Shown here in pieces: positions 1-5,453 of a stretch of 8,421 nucleotides of DNA. The translations under genes and the position numbers were made by a program. The DNA comes from Gammaproteobacteria bacterium (GTDB lineage: Bacteria; Pseudomonadota; Gammaproteobacteria; Nitrosococcales; Methylophagaceae), in contig QNEY01000068.1 of NCBI GenBank assembly GCA_003645385.1, positions 1-8,421 on the forward strand, read 5' to 3'. How positions within the stretch are numbered: the stretch's first letter is position 1; the number at the start of each line of letters is the position of its first letter. The notes below the pieces were generated by a model. It worked only from the letters and a program-made list of their open reading frames with translations, was not told the origin of the DNA and made no database searches.

Positions 1-62
1 CACCAGAATATTCAGACATGCGTTTCGGTTTTGAAGTAACAATGTACATTTGCAACCGTTAA
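1..62 (+). CDS. pqqA: PqqA precursor peptide, copy 1 (5' end outside window)
   Basis: This is the C-terminal part of a PQQ precursor peptide. The reading frame begins at base 3 (bases 1-2 finish a Thr codon) and runs 19 codons to a TAA stop. The visible residues match residues 5-23 of the complete copy at 278-349 exactly. They include the EVTMY core, whose Glu and Tyr (15 and 19 in full-length numbering) are the residues known in this family to be crosslinked by PqqE and to become PQQ. The start, ribosome binding site and promoter lie left of the window. A rho-independent terminator 17 bases after the stop suggests that this copy is transcribed as its own short message. The gene is partial only because of the window edge; nothing suggests that it is broken. 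Confidence 0.93.
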   Translation, partial: PEYSDMRFGFEVTMYICNR

Positions 63-79
63 GCAATAAGTAAATATAG

Positions 80-116
80 AAAGCCTCGATACTGAAAAGC
101 ATCGGGGCTTTTTTTT
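80..116 (+). terminator. Rho-independent terminator after pqqA copy 1
   Basis: The arms AGCCTCGAT (82-90) and ATCGGGGCT (101-109) form a nine-pair stem with one G-U pair, closing a ten-base loop. An uninterrupted run of eight T follows (109-116), and A residues at 80-81 can extend the stem into that run. This is a textbook intrinsic terminator. It should end most transcripts of copy 1 before copy 2. Confidence 0.9.
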
Positions 117-149
117 GCCTGAAATATTTAAATAGCTCGTGTGAACGAA

Positions 150-197
150 TAAGGAAAATCCTTAGTGATGGGGCGGGTATTCCTGAAGTAAGGAATA
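150..197 (+). promoter_or_regulatory. Pair of short inverted repeats upstream of pqqA copy 2
   Basis: Two small dyads lie in tandem. TAAGGA (150-155) pairs with TCCTTA (159-164) across AAA. TATTCCT (178-184) pairs with AGGAATA (191-197) across GAAGTA. A G-rich stretch (GGGGCGGG, 170-177) sits between them. The AGGA/TCCT arms of the two dyads are interchangeable, so they could also pair with each other. They lie 30-75 bases upstream of the candidate -35 box, so they could be a regulator binding site or a structured RNA if transcription starts further upstream. No known operator or riboswitch was recognised. Confidence 0.35.
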
Positions 198-225
198 TAA
201 GTGCAGTGTAATATGCATTCACTGT

Positions 226-254
226 TTGAAATTCTTCGGACAGTATTTTATTAA
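226..254 (+). promoter_or_regulatory. Candidate sigma70 promoter for pqqA copy 2
   Basis: TTGAAA (226-231) resembles a -35 box. With a 17-base spacer it is followed by TATTAA (249-254), which matches the -10 consensus at four of six positions. Transcription would start near 261, leaving a short leader of about 17 bases with a purine-rich AGAGAGA ribosome binding site (264-270) ahead of the pqqA start. The position makes sense because copy 1 has its own terminator upstream. A weak dyad, CAGTG (204-208) and CACTG (220-224), abuts the -35 box and could be an operator. The prediction rests on consensus matching only. Confidence 0.45.
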
Positions 255-277
255 TTAAATATAAGAGAGAAAATATT

Positions 278-349
278 ATGTGGACTACACCAGAATATTC
301 AGATATGCGTTTCGGTTTTGAAGTAACAATGTACATCTGCAACCGTTAA
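278..349 (+). CDS. pqqA: PqqA precursor peptide, copy 2 (complete, 23 aa)
   Basis: This gene encodes the ribosomally made substrate peptide from which PQQ is built. The 23 residues begin MWTTPEYSDM and end EVTMYICNR. Glu15 and Tyr19, separated by VTM, are the conserved pair that PqqE joins by a carbon-carbon bond. The length and the MW start match PqqA from other proteobacteria. A purine-rich AGAGAGA seven bases before the ATG serves as ribosome binding site. Residue 21 is Cys, where many relatives have Ser, Ala or Asn (from memory of the family). The gene heads the pqqBCDE cluster but is separated from pqqB by strong hairpins, which fits the need for far more precursor peptide than enzyme. 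Confidence 0.96.
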   Translation: MWTTPEYSDMRFGFEVTMYICNR

Positions 350-365
350 TATCTGTTTTTGATGT

Positions 366-404
366 ATGCTCGGGGCCAAGTTTTACTTGGCCCCGAGTAT
401 TTTC
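366..404 (+). terminator. Very stable hairpin between pqqA copy 2 and pqqB (attenuator or partial terminator)
   Basis: The arms at 369-380 and 386-397 form a perfect twelve-pair GC-rich stem around a five-base TTTTA loop. Two A-T pairs and a G-U pair extend it to 366-400. The tail is TATTTTC, a weak U tract, so leaky termination or protection of the pqqA message from 3' exonucleases is more likely than full termination. In Methylobacterium extorquens an abundant short transcript covering only the precursor gene is known alongside a longer one, and the same arrangement is inferred here. Confidence 0.8.
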
Positions 405-407
405 ATC

Positions 408-450
408 ACTAAATCAGATGAATTTGAAAATCAGAGTTATCTGATTTGGT
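408..450 (+). promoter_or_regulatory. Mutually exclusive hairpins in the pqqB leader
   Basis: One segment, TCTGATTT (440-447), has two possible partners, because AAATCAGA occurs twice, at 411-418 and 428-435. The near partner gives an eight-pair stem with a four-base GTTA loop. The far partner gives a longer stem (408-419 with 439-450, twelve pairs including one G-U) with a 19-base loop. Only one can form at a time. The structure ends 25 bases before the pqqB start, ahead of the CGGAA ribosome binding site (461-465). It could tune readthrough or translation, but no ligand or regulator can be named. Confidence 0.45.
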
Positions 451-475
451 TGTGACTCAACGGAATTAATTATTT

Positions 476-1390
476 ATGTATATACATGTTTTAGGCTCAG
501 GTGCTGGTGGTGGTTTTCCCCAGTGGAATTGTAATTGTGTTAATTGTAAAGGTGTACGTGATGGCTCTATAAAAGCCACCCCTCGTACACAATCTTCAAT
601 TGCTATTAGTGCAAATGGTGAAGACTGGATTTTATTTAATACTTCACCAGATATTAAGAAGCAGATGGATGATTTCCCTGTTATGCAGCCAGGGCGAGCT
701 GTTCGAGATACTGCTATTGCAGCAATTGTGATTGTAGATGCACAAATTGATCATTCAACAGGGATATTAATGTTACGTGAGCATATTGAACCGTGGGATG
801 TGTATTGTACGCAAGCAGTTCATGATGACTTAACCAATGGCTTCCCAGTGTTTAGTATTTTGGAACATTTCCGTGGCGTGAATTGGCACGAAGTTCAAAC
901 AGATGAATCAACGTTTACTATTCCAAAAGCAGAAGGCCTGATATTTACAGCAGTACCACTTAAGAGTGAAGCACCTCCGTATTCTCCACACCGACACAAT
1001 ACAGTTCCAGGTGATAATATCGGTATCAAAGTTGAAGACACACGAACAGGTAAGGTCTTTTTCTACGCACCAGGCTTAGGTGAGGTTGAAGATCATGTGG
1101 TCGACTATATGACCAACGCTGATTGTGTATTTGTTGATGGTACAGTGTGGACAGATGATGAAATGTCACATGAGGGTATCAGCGATAAGCGTGCATTAGA
1201 AATGGGGCATTTAGATCAGTCTAGTAAAGGTGGAATTATGGATATTTTAAGTGGAATGGAACGCCCAAGAAAAGTATTGATTCATATTAATAATACCAAC
1301 CCAATTTTAAATGAAGAATCACCTCAGCGTAAGGCTCTTGATGAAGCTGGTATAGAGGTGTCATACGATGGAATGGATATTAAGTTATAA
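476..1390 (+). CDS. pqqB: PqqB, metallo-beta-lactamase-fold oxygenase of PQQ synthesis
   Basis: PqqB is a cytoplasmic, iron-dependent hydroxylase of the metallo-beta-lactamase fold that adds oxygen to the tyrosine part of the crosslinked Glu-Tyr intermediate released from PqqA. The 304 residues match the usual family length. The N-terminus has the glycine-rich GSGAGGGFPQWNCNC signature with the structural zinc cysteines Cys19, Cys21 and Cys24. The family's altered metal motif is visible as DAQIDH (88-93), in place of the HxHxDH of true lactamases. Further conserved blocks are FVDGTVW (219-225), GHLDQSS (244-250) and IHINNTNPIL (269-278). An ATG preceded by CGGAA about ten bases upstream supports this start. 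The gene follows the pqqA hairpins and is 39 bases ahead of pqqC. Confidence 0.97.
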   Translation: MYIHVLGSGAGGGFPQWNCNCVNCKGVRDGSIKATPRTQSSIAISANGEDWILFNTSPDIKKQMDDFPVMQPGRAVRDTAIAAIVIVDAQIDHSTGILMLREHIEPWDVYCTQAVHDDLTNGFPVFSILEHFRGVNWHEVQTDESTFTIPKAEGLIFTAVPLKSEAPPYSPHRHNTVPGDNIGIKVEDTRTGKVFFYAPGLGEVEDHVVDYMTNADCVFVDGTVWTDDEMSHEGISDKRALEMGHLDQSSKGGIMDILSGMERPRKVLIHINNTNPILNEESPQRKALDEAGIEVSYDGMDIKL

Positions 1391-1429
1391 GTTAATTATC
1401 TCAATTTAGTCAAAAACTAAGGAAAATTT

Positions 1430-2173
1430 ATGTCAGAAGAACTAAAACCGTGGACAAATGAAGAATTTGAAGAAAAGCTACGTGCAAAATCAAATCTGTA
1501 TCACTTTAATCACCCATTTCATAAGTTGATGCACTCAGGAAAACTGAACAAGAAACAAGTACAAGGTTGGGTGGCAAATCGTTTTTATTATCAAACTGCA
1601 ATTCCAGTAAAAGATGCAGCGATCATGTCAAATTGTACGGATCGTGAAGTACGCAAACATTGGGTACAACGAATTCTGGATCATGATGGTCATGAAGGTC
1701 ATGGTAGTGAACCTGCAGATGTAGGTGGTATTGAAGCGTGGTTACAGTTAGGTGATGCAGTAGGTCTTACTCGTGAAGAATTATGGTCAGAAGAACATGT
1801 TTTACCAGGCGTACGGTTTGCTATTGATGCCTATATTAACTTTGCAAAACAAAGACCTTGGCAAGAAGCTGCTAGCTCATCATTAACAGAATTATTTGCA
1901 CCAACAATTCATAAGCACCGCATCGATCACTGGCCAGAGCAGTACCCATGGATTGAGCCACAAGGTTATAACTATTTCAAAAAGCGTCTTTATGAAGCAC
2001 CTCGAGATGTTATGAACGGTTTGCAAATCACCATGGATTACTATAAAACACGTGCAGATCAAGAGCGTATGCTTGATATTCTTCAATTCAAATTAGATGT
2101 TCTTTGGACAATGTGTGATGCAATGTGGATGGCCTATATTGAAGACCGCCCTCCTTACCATATGGACGTATAA
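1430..2173 (+). CDS. pqqC: PqqC, pyrroloquinoline-quinone synthase
   Basis: PqqC is a cofactor-free oxidase that carries out the last step, closing the ring and oxidising the intermediate to PQQ with molecular oxygen. It is a cytoplasmic, all-helical protein of the TenA/heme-oxygenase-like fold. The 247 residues fit the family (about 250). Residues matching the active site mapped in the Klebsiella enzyme can be located: Tyr24 and His25 in the YHFNHPFH block, Arg81 and His85 (RILDH), His161 and Arg164 (IHKHR), Tyr182 and Arg186, and Lys221. The start is supported by AAGGA (1419-1423) six bases before the ATG. The gene is a separate PqqC, not the PqqC-PqqD fusion seen in some methylotrophs. A strong hairpin lies after it, before pqqD. 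Confidence 0.97.
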   Translation: MSEELKPWTNEEFEEKLRAKSNLYHFNHPFHKLMHSGKLNKKQVQGWVANRFYYQTAIPVKDAAIMSNCTDREVRKHWVQRILDHDGHEGHGSEPADVGGIEAWLQLGDAVGLTREELWSEEHVLPGVRFAIDAYINFAKQRPWQEAASSSLTELFAPTIHKHRIDHWPEQYPWIEPQGYNYFKKRLYEAPRDVMNGLQITMDYYKTRADQERMLDILQFKLDVLWTMCDAMWMAYIEDRPPYHMDV

Positions 2174-2201
2174 TTTAGTTATTTATAACTTGATTTCTTT
2201 T

Positions 2202-2246
2202 ACAGGTATTTTGTGTTTATTTGCAAAATACCTGTTTTGATTTTAA
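2202..2246 (+). terminator. Hairpin with T-rich tail between pqqC and pqqD
   Basis: The arms ACAGGTATTTTG (2202-2213) and CAAAATACCTGT (2224-2235) form a perfect twelve-pair stem around a ten-base loop. They are followed by TTTTGATTTTAAA. This looks like an intrinsic terminator, but it sits inside the gene cluster, 28 bases after the pqqC stop and upstream of pqqD. It probably acts as an attenuator or a message-stabilising element that sets lower or separate expression of pqqD, pqqE and the ABC genes. No convincing new promoter was found between it and pqqD. Confidence 0.72.
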
Positions 2247-2274
2247 ATACATAAGATATTTAGAGTATTAATTT

Positions 2275-2559
2275 ATGAGTGAAGCAATATTTAAAGCCGA
2301 TAGTGTGCCTGTTCTGGCACAAGGCTATCGCTTTCAGTGGGAACCTGCACAAGACTGTAATGTCTTACTATATCCAGAGGGTATGGTGAAATTGAACCCG
2401 GCTGCGGGCGAGATTTTGAAACGAATTAATGATAAAAAACAAACAGTAGCTGAACTTATCGCTGAATTAAAAGTTGCCTTTAATGGGGCTGACTTAGACG
2501 ATGATGTTTATCAGTTTTTGGAGGAAGCACATGACAACAGCTGGATCAGAGCAGAATAA
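2275..2559 (+). CDS. pqqD: PqqD, PqqA-binding peptide chaperone
   Basis: PqqD binds the PqqA peptide and delivers it to the radical SAM enzyme PqqE. It is the founding member of the RiPP precursor recognition elements, a small winged-helix domain. The 94 residues carry the family pattern: RFQWEPAQ (19-26), VLLYPEGMVKLN (30-41) and the AAGEIL helix (43-48), followed by a C-terminal helical segment ending FLEEAHDNSWI. The ribosome binding site is weak (TAGAG, 2261-2265, nine bases before the ATG), so translation may be modest. The last 29 bases overlap the start of pqqE, which suggests coupled synthesis of two proteins that form a complex. Confidence 0.96.
   Translation: MSEAIFKADSVPVLAQGYRFQWEPAQDCNVLLYPEGMVKLNPAAGEILKRINDKKQTVAELIAELKVAFNGADLDDDVYQFLEEAHDNSWIRAE
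2520..2533 (+). promoter_or_regulatory. Ribosome binding site that fixes the pqqE start
   Basis: GGAGGA (2520-2525) lies five bases before the ATG at 2531 and is the strongest Shine-Dalgarno sequence in the window. It supports 2531 as the pqqE start over the ATG at 2501 in the same frame, which has no such site and would add ten residues (MMFISFWRKH) unlike the family. It also beats the ATG at 2591, which is preceded only by GGTGG and GGT. Confidence 0.85.
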
Positions 2560-3724
2560 AGCGCCTGGTAGCACTGGTGGTGCTACCGGTATGAATGTAC
2601 GTGATCAGATTCGTCAACCGTTATGGTTGTTGGCAGAGTTAACCTATTCCTGTCCTTTGCAATGTCCATATTGTTCAAACCCAATGGACTTTGCGAAAGT
2701 TAAGAAAGAATTAAGCACTGAAGAATGGATAAGCGTATTTAAGCAAGCTCGCGAAATGGGAGCAACACAACTCGGTTTCTCTGGTGGCGAGCCAATGACT
2801 CGACCGGATTTAGTAGAGTTGATTAAAGCTGCACGTGATTTGGGTTTTTACACTAATTTGATTACATCAGGTGTAGGGCTTGATTCTACTAAGGTGGCTG
2901 AGTTTAAAGAAGCTGGATTAGATCATATTCAAGTGAGCTTCCAAGCGAGTTCAGAAGATTTGAATAATTTGATCGCAGGTACTGATGCGTTCAAACATAA
3001 GATTGAAATGGCAAAAGCGGTTAAAGCTAATGGCTATCCAATGGTGTTGTGTTTTGTAACTCACCGCCAGAATATTGATCAAATTGATGAGATTCTTGAT
3101 TTATGCATTGAGTTAGAAGCTGATTATGTTGAATTGGCAACCACACAATATTATGGTTGGGCGATGCATAATCGTGATCAATTGATGCCAATGAAAGAGC
3201 AATTAAATCGTGCGGAAGCCATTGCACATCGTTATCAGGAAGAACAAAAAGGCAAGATGAAAGTCTATTATGTGGTGCCTGATTATTATGAGGAACGTCC
3301 AAAAGCCTGCATGAATGGTTGGGGTAATATTTTCCTTACCGTTACGCCAGATGGTACGGCACTGCCATGTCATGCTGCACGTGAATTACCAGGTATGTCA
3401 TTGCCAAATGTTAAAGATATGAGCGTTAGAGAGATCTGGGAAGGTTCGGATGACTTTAATATGTTCCGTGGCTTCGAATGGATGACAGAACCTTGTCGCT
3501 CTTGTGATGAAAAAGAGAAAGACTTTGGTGGGTGTCGATGTCAAGCCTTTATGCTTACAGGTGATGCAACTAATGCCGACCCTGTGTGCAGTAAGTCGCC
3601 TCATCATCATTTGATTGAAGAAGCAGTTGAAGCAGGACGATTGGAATCAGAGAAACCAGTTATTGAACAAAAACCGCTAGTATTCCGTAACCCGAAAAAT
3701 TCCAAGCAAATTGCTGGCAAGTAA
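2531..3724 (+). CDS. pqqE: PqqE, radical SAM PqqA Glu-Tyr crosslinking enzyme
   Basis: PqqE starts PQQ synthesis by joining Glu15 and Tyr19 of PqqA with a carbon-carbon bond, using S-adenosylmethionine chemistry and the help of PqqD. From this start it has 397 residues. The radical SAM cluster motif CPLQCPYC gives Cys41, Cys45 and Cys48. The SAM-binding SGGEP is at 84-88. The C-terminal SPASM domain shows Cys260, Cys280, Cys322, Cys325, Asp331, Cys335, Cys337 and Cys353. Their spacing agrees with the auxiliary-cluster ligands described for the Methylobacterium enzyme, so all three iron-sulfur clusters should form. The first 20 residues are a Gly/Ser/Thr/Ala-rich tail, longer than in many relatives. 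The gene overlaps pqqD by 29 bases, and the next gene begins two bases after its stop. Confidence 0.96.
   Translation: MTTAGSEQNKAPGSTGGATGMNVRDQIRQPLWLLAELTYSCPLQCPYCSNPMDFAKVKKELSTEEWISVFKQAREMGATQLGFSGGEPMTRPDLVELIKAARDLGFYTNLITSGVGLDSTKVAEFKEAGLDHIQVSFQASSEDLNNLIAGTDAFKHKIEMAKAVKANGYPMVLCFVTHRQNIDQIDEILDLCIELEADYVELATTQYYGWAMHNRDQLMPMKEQLNRAEAIAHRYQEEQKGKMKVYYVVPDYYEERPKACMNGWGNIFLTVTPDGTALPCHAARELPGMSLPNVKDMSVREIWEGSDDFNMFRGFEWMTEPCRSCDEKEKDFGGCRCQAFMLTGDATNADPVCSKSPHHHLIEEAVEAGRLESEKPVIEQKPLVFRNPKNSKQIAGK
2565..2589 (+). other. Hairpin inside the pqqE 5' coding region
   Basis: GGTAGCAC (2567-2574) and GTGCTACC (2580-2587) pair perfectly around a five-base TGGTG loop. A T-G pair and a C-G pair extend the stem to 2565-2589. 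It begins six bases after the pqqD stop and ends directly before a second in-frame ATG (2591). It encodes the low-complexity GSTGGATG stretch. It may be chance arising from repeated Gly codons, or it may influence translation at the pqqD-pqqE junction. Confidence 0.4.
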
Positions 3725-3726
3725 GT

Positions 3727-4674
3727 TTGCTAACTGCATACGTAGCTTCTGATTTTGCTATTAAGACCCGCGGTCTGACCAAACAATATGGTCAGACCGT
3801 TGCGGTTAATGAGCTGGATTTAGAAATTAAAATAGGCCAGTTTTATGGCCTTCTAGGTCCTAATGGCGCTGGTAAAAGTACCACTATCCATATGTTGACT
3901 ACGATGACAACAGCTACTTCTGGTGAAGCGTGGATTGCTGATCAATTAGTATCTGCTGATCCAGTTGTAATTCGTGGAACTGTCGGCTTGGTATTTCAAG
4001 ATTCAGCACTTGATCGCACAATGACGATTGATGAAAATCTACAATTTGCGGCGGCGATGTATAACTTACCACCACAAATAGCAGACAAACGCATTGATGA
4101 ATTATTGTCAGTCTTTGGATTACAAGAAAAGCGCAATGTTAAGTTACTTGCATTATCGGGTGGGCAACGTCGGGCTGTTGATATTGCACGAGGTGTGTTG
4201 CACAGACCGAAAGTATTATTTTTAGATGAACCTACTATTGGTTTGGATTTACCTAATCGTCGTGCAATTTGGCGTTTTGTCGAACAATTACGCCGCAATG
4301 AAGGGATGACAGTCTTTTTGACCACGCACTATTTGGAAGAAGCAGCAGCATGTGATCATGTTGATTTTATTCAGCATGGGAAACTTCAACAAGGTGGAGC
4401 ACCTCACGAGTTAATCGAGCAATTGGGTGCTTATGTGCTTGAGATTAATACAGCTGATCCAGAGAATATTGCTGCTCAATTAACACCATTATTTGGTGAC
4501 CCAATACGGGAAGATCAACAATTAAGCTTTAAAATTTCAGCTAGTGATTTTAACTTTTCTGAATTACAGAAAACTTTAGGAGATGCCGTGTCATCAATGC
4601 AGTGGCGTCGGCCCAATTTGAATGATGTCTACCTCTGGACATTTTGTAGTCCAGAGCAAGGTGAAGCAGTATGA
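3727..4674 (+). CDS. ABC transporter ATP-binding protein (DrrA/NodI-like), coupled to pqqE
   Basis: This is the ATPase subunit of an ABC-2 type transporter, probably an exporter, acting on the inner face of the cytoplasmic membrane. Its 315 residues contain Walker A GPNGAGKST (44-52), Q-loop Gln91, signature LSGGQ (143-147), Walker B VLFLDEPT (163-170), and the switch His201. A C-terminal extension (about 240-315) ends in RRPNLNDVYL, as in DrrA-type ATPases. The only usable start is TTG at 3727, two bases after the pqqE stop. No ATG or GTG lies in frame between the upstream stop (3688-3690) and Walker A, and no clear Shine-Dalgarno site is seen, so translation is probably coupled to pqqE. The gene overlaps the permease gene by four bases. 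The substrate is unknown; PQQ or an intermediate is inferred from position alone. Confidence 0.92.
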   Translation: MLTAYVASDFAIKTRGLTKQYGQTVAVNELDLEIKIGQFYGLLGPNGAGKSTTIHMLTTMTTATSGEAWIADQLVSADPVVIRGTVGLVFQDSALDRTMTIDENLQFAAAMYNLPPQIADKRIDELLSVFGLQEKRNVKLLALSGGQRRAVDIARGVLHRPKVLFLDEPTIGLDLPNRRAIWRFVEQLRRNEGMTVFLTTHYLEEAAACDHVDFIQHGKLQQGGAPHELIEQLGAYVLEINTADPENIAAQLTPLFGDPIREDQQLSFKISASDFNFSELQKTLGDAVSSMQWRRPNLNDVYLWTFCSPEQGEAV

Positions 4675-5453
4675 GTTGGCGTCCTGTTAAAGCCGTAGTC
4701 GGCCGTGAACTAAGTAAATTATTTCGGCAACGTGCGAGATTGGTCAGTGCCATGGTACGACCAATGATCTGGCTATTAGTGATTGGTAGCGGTGTCGGCA
4801 GTATGTTAGAAGGCCAACAACAAGAAGGTTATCTAACTTTTCTGGTTCCCGGTATTTTGGCAATGACTTTATTATTTGCCTCATTATTGTCTGCATTAAC
4901 ATTGGTCTATGACAAAGAGTTTGGTGTGATGCGGATGATGATGATTGCACCCATTGCCCATTATTGGATTGTATTATCGAAGTTAATAGCAGCAACTTTA
5001 ACGGCGATGGTGCAAGCAATTTTATTGTTATTACTGCTAGTGATTTTAGGCTTAATAGATATCAATATAGCTCTTGGATTGTTGCCCGCTGCATTATTAA
5101 CATCAATCTGTTGTGCGGCTATTGGAGGGCTGATTGCTGTTTGGTCAAAAAGTATTGATAACTTTGCAGTGATTATGAATTTCTTTATCTTTCCGGTGTT
5201 TTTCCTGAGTGGTGCTTTATATCCAGTGAAGCAATTACCTGACTATTTGCATTATATTGTGGCGGTGAATCCCTTTAGTTATGGCGTAGATTTATTAAAA
5301 CATGCTGTACCAAACGTGAACACTGATTTTTCAGTCACAACAGATATTGTTGTTCTAATTAGTTTTTCGACCATTGCAATTTTAATTGCTTGCTGGCGCT
5401 TCTCGCGAGAATCAGTACATGAACCTTTGTTTCACCGTGCAACTAAGCGTTAG
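4671..5453 (+). CDS. ABC-2 type transporter permease (DrrB/NodJ-like)
   Basis: This is the membrane subunit partnering the preceding ATPase; the two start/stop codons overlap as ATGA. The 260 residues show about six hydrophobic spans, near 28-46, 56-79, 101-129, 132-157, 166-186 and 224-242, the standard ABC-2 permease layout. The conserved cytoplasmic segment after the second span, DKEFGVMRMMMIAPI (81-95), is typical of the family and normally contacts the ATPase. FFLSGALYPVKQLP (177-190) before the last periplasmic region is also characteristic. Proteins of this family export drugs, polysaccharides, lipids or small molecules. Here the gene's place at the end of the pqq cluster points to a role in PQQ handling, but the sequence alone cannot show the substrate. 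The stop TAG overlaps the convergent msrA stop. Confidence 0.92.
   Translation: MSWRPVKAVVGRELSKLFRQRARLVSAMVRPMIWLLVIGSGVGSMLEGQQQEGYLTFLVPGILAMTLLFASLLSALTLVYDKEFGVMRMMMIAPIAHYWIVLSKLIAATLTAMVQAILLLLLLVILGLIDINIALGLLPAALLTSICCAAIGGLIAVWSKSIDNFAVIMNFFIFPVFFLSGALYPVKQLPDYLHYIVAVNPFSYGVDLLKHAVPNVNTDFSVTTDIVVLISFSTIAILIACWRFSRESVHEPLFHRATKR

Larger units (their letters stand above)
1..349 (+). repeat. 62-bp direct repeat formed by the two pqqA copies
   Basis: Bases 1-62 and 288-349 align without gaps and differ at only two positions (17 C versus 304 T; 50 T versus 337 C), both third codon positions and silent. Similarity stops abruptly after the TAA: copy 1 continues GCAATAAG and copy 2 continues TATCTGTT. 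The repeat is therefore the gene itself rather than a larger duplicated block. The span given covers both arms and the 225 bases between them. Confidence 0.95.

Noticed and set aside
213..254. Possible 13-codon leader peptide upstream of pqqA copy 2
   Set aside because: It has no ribosome binding site and no codon run suggesting attenuation, and it overlaps the candidate promoter boxes.
102..376. Shared TCGGGGC in the first terminator (102-108) and in the second hairpin (370-376)
   Set aside because: Seven bases within GC-rich stems are expected by chance, and the hairpins are otherwise unrelated.
2243..2274. A separate promoter for pqqD after the hairpin
   Set aside because: Several AT-rich hexamers occur, but none pairs with a -35 box at acceptable spacing.
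2501..2530. Longer pqqE start at the ATG at 2501
   Set aside because: It adds ten residues unlike the family, lies deep inside pqqD and has no ribosome binding site, whereas 2531 follows a strong GGAGGA.
3996..4325. Open minus-strand frame of 109 codons inside the ABC ATPase gene
   Set aside because: It lies wholly opposite a gene with all ABC motifs intact, has no recognisable domain and no supporting context, so it is a shadow frame.
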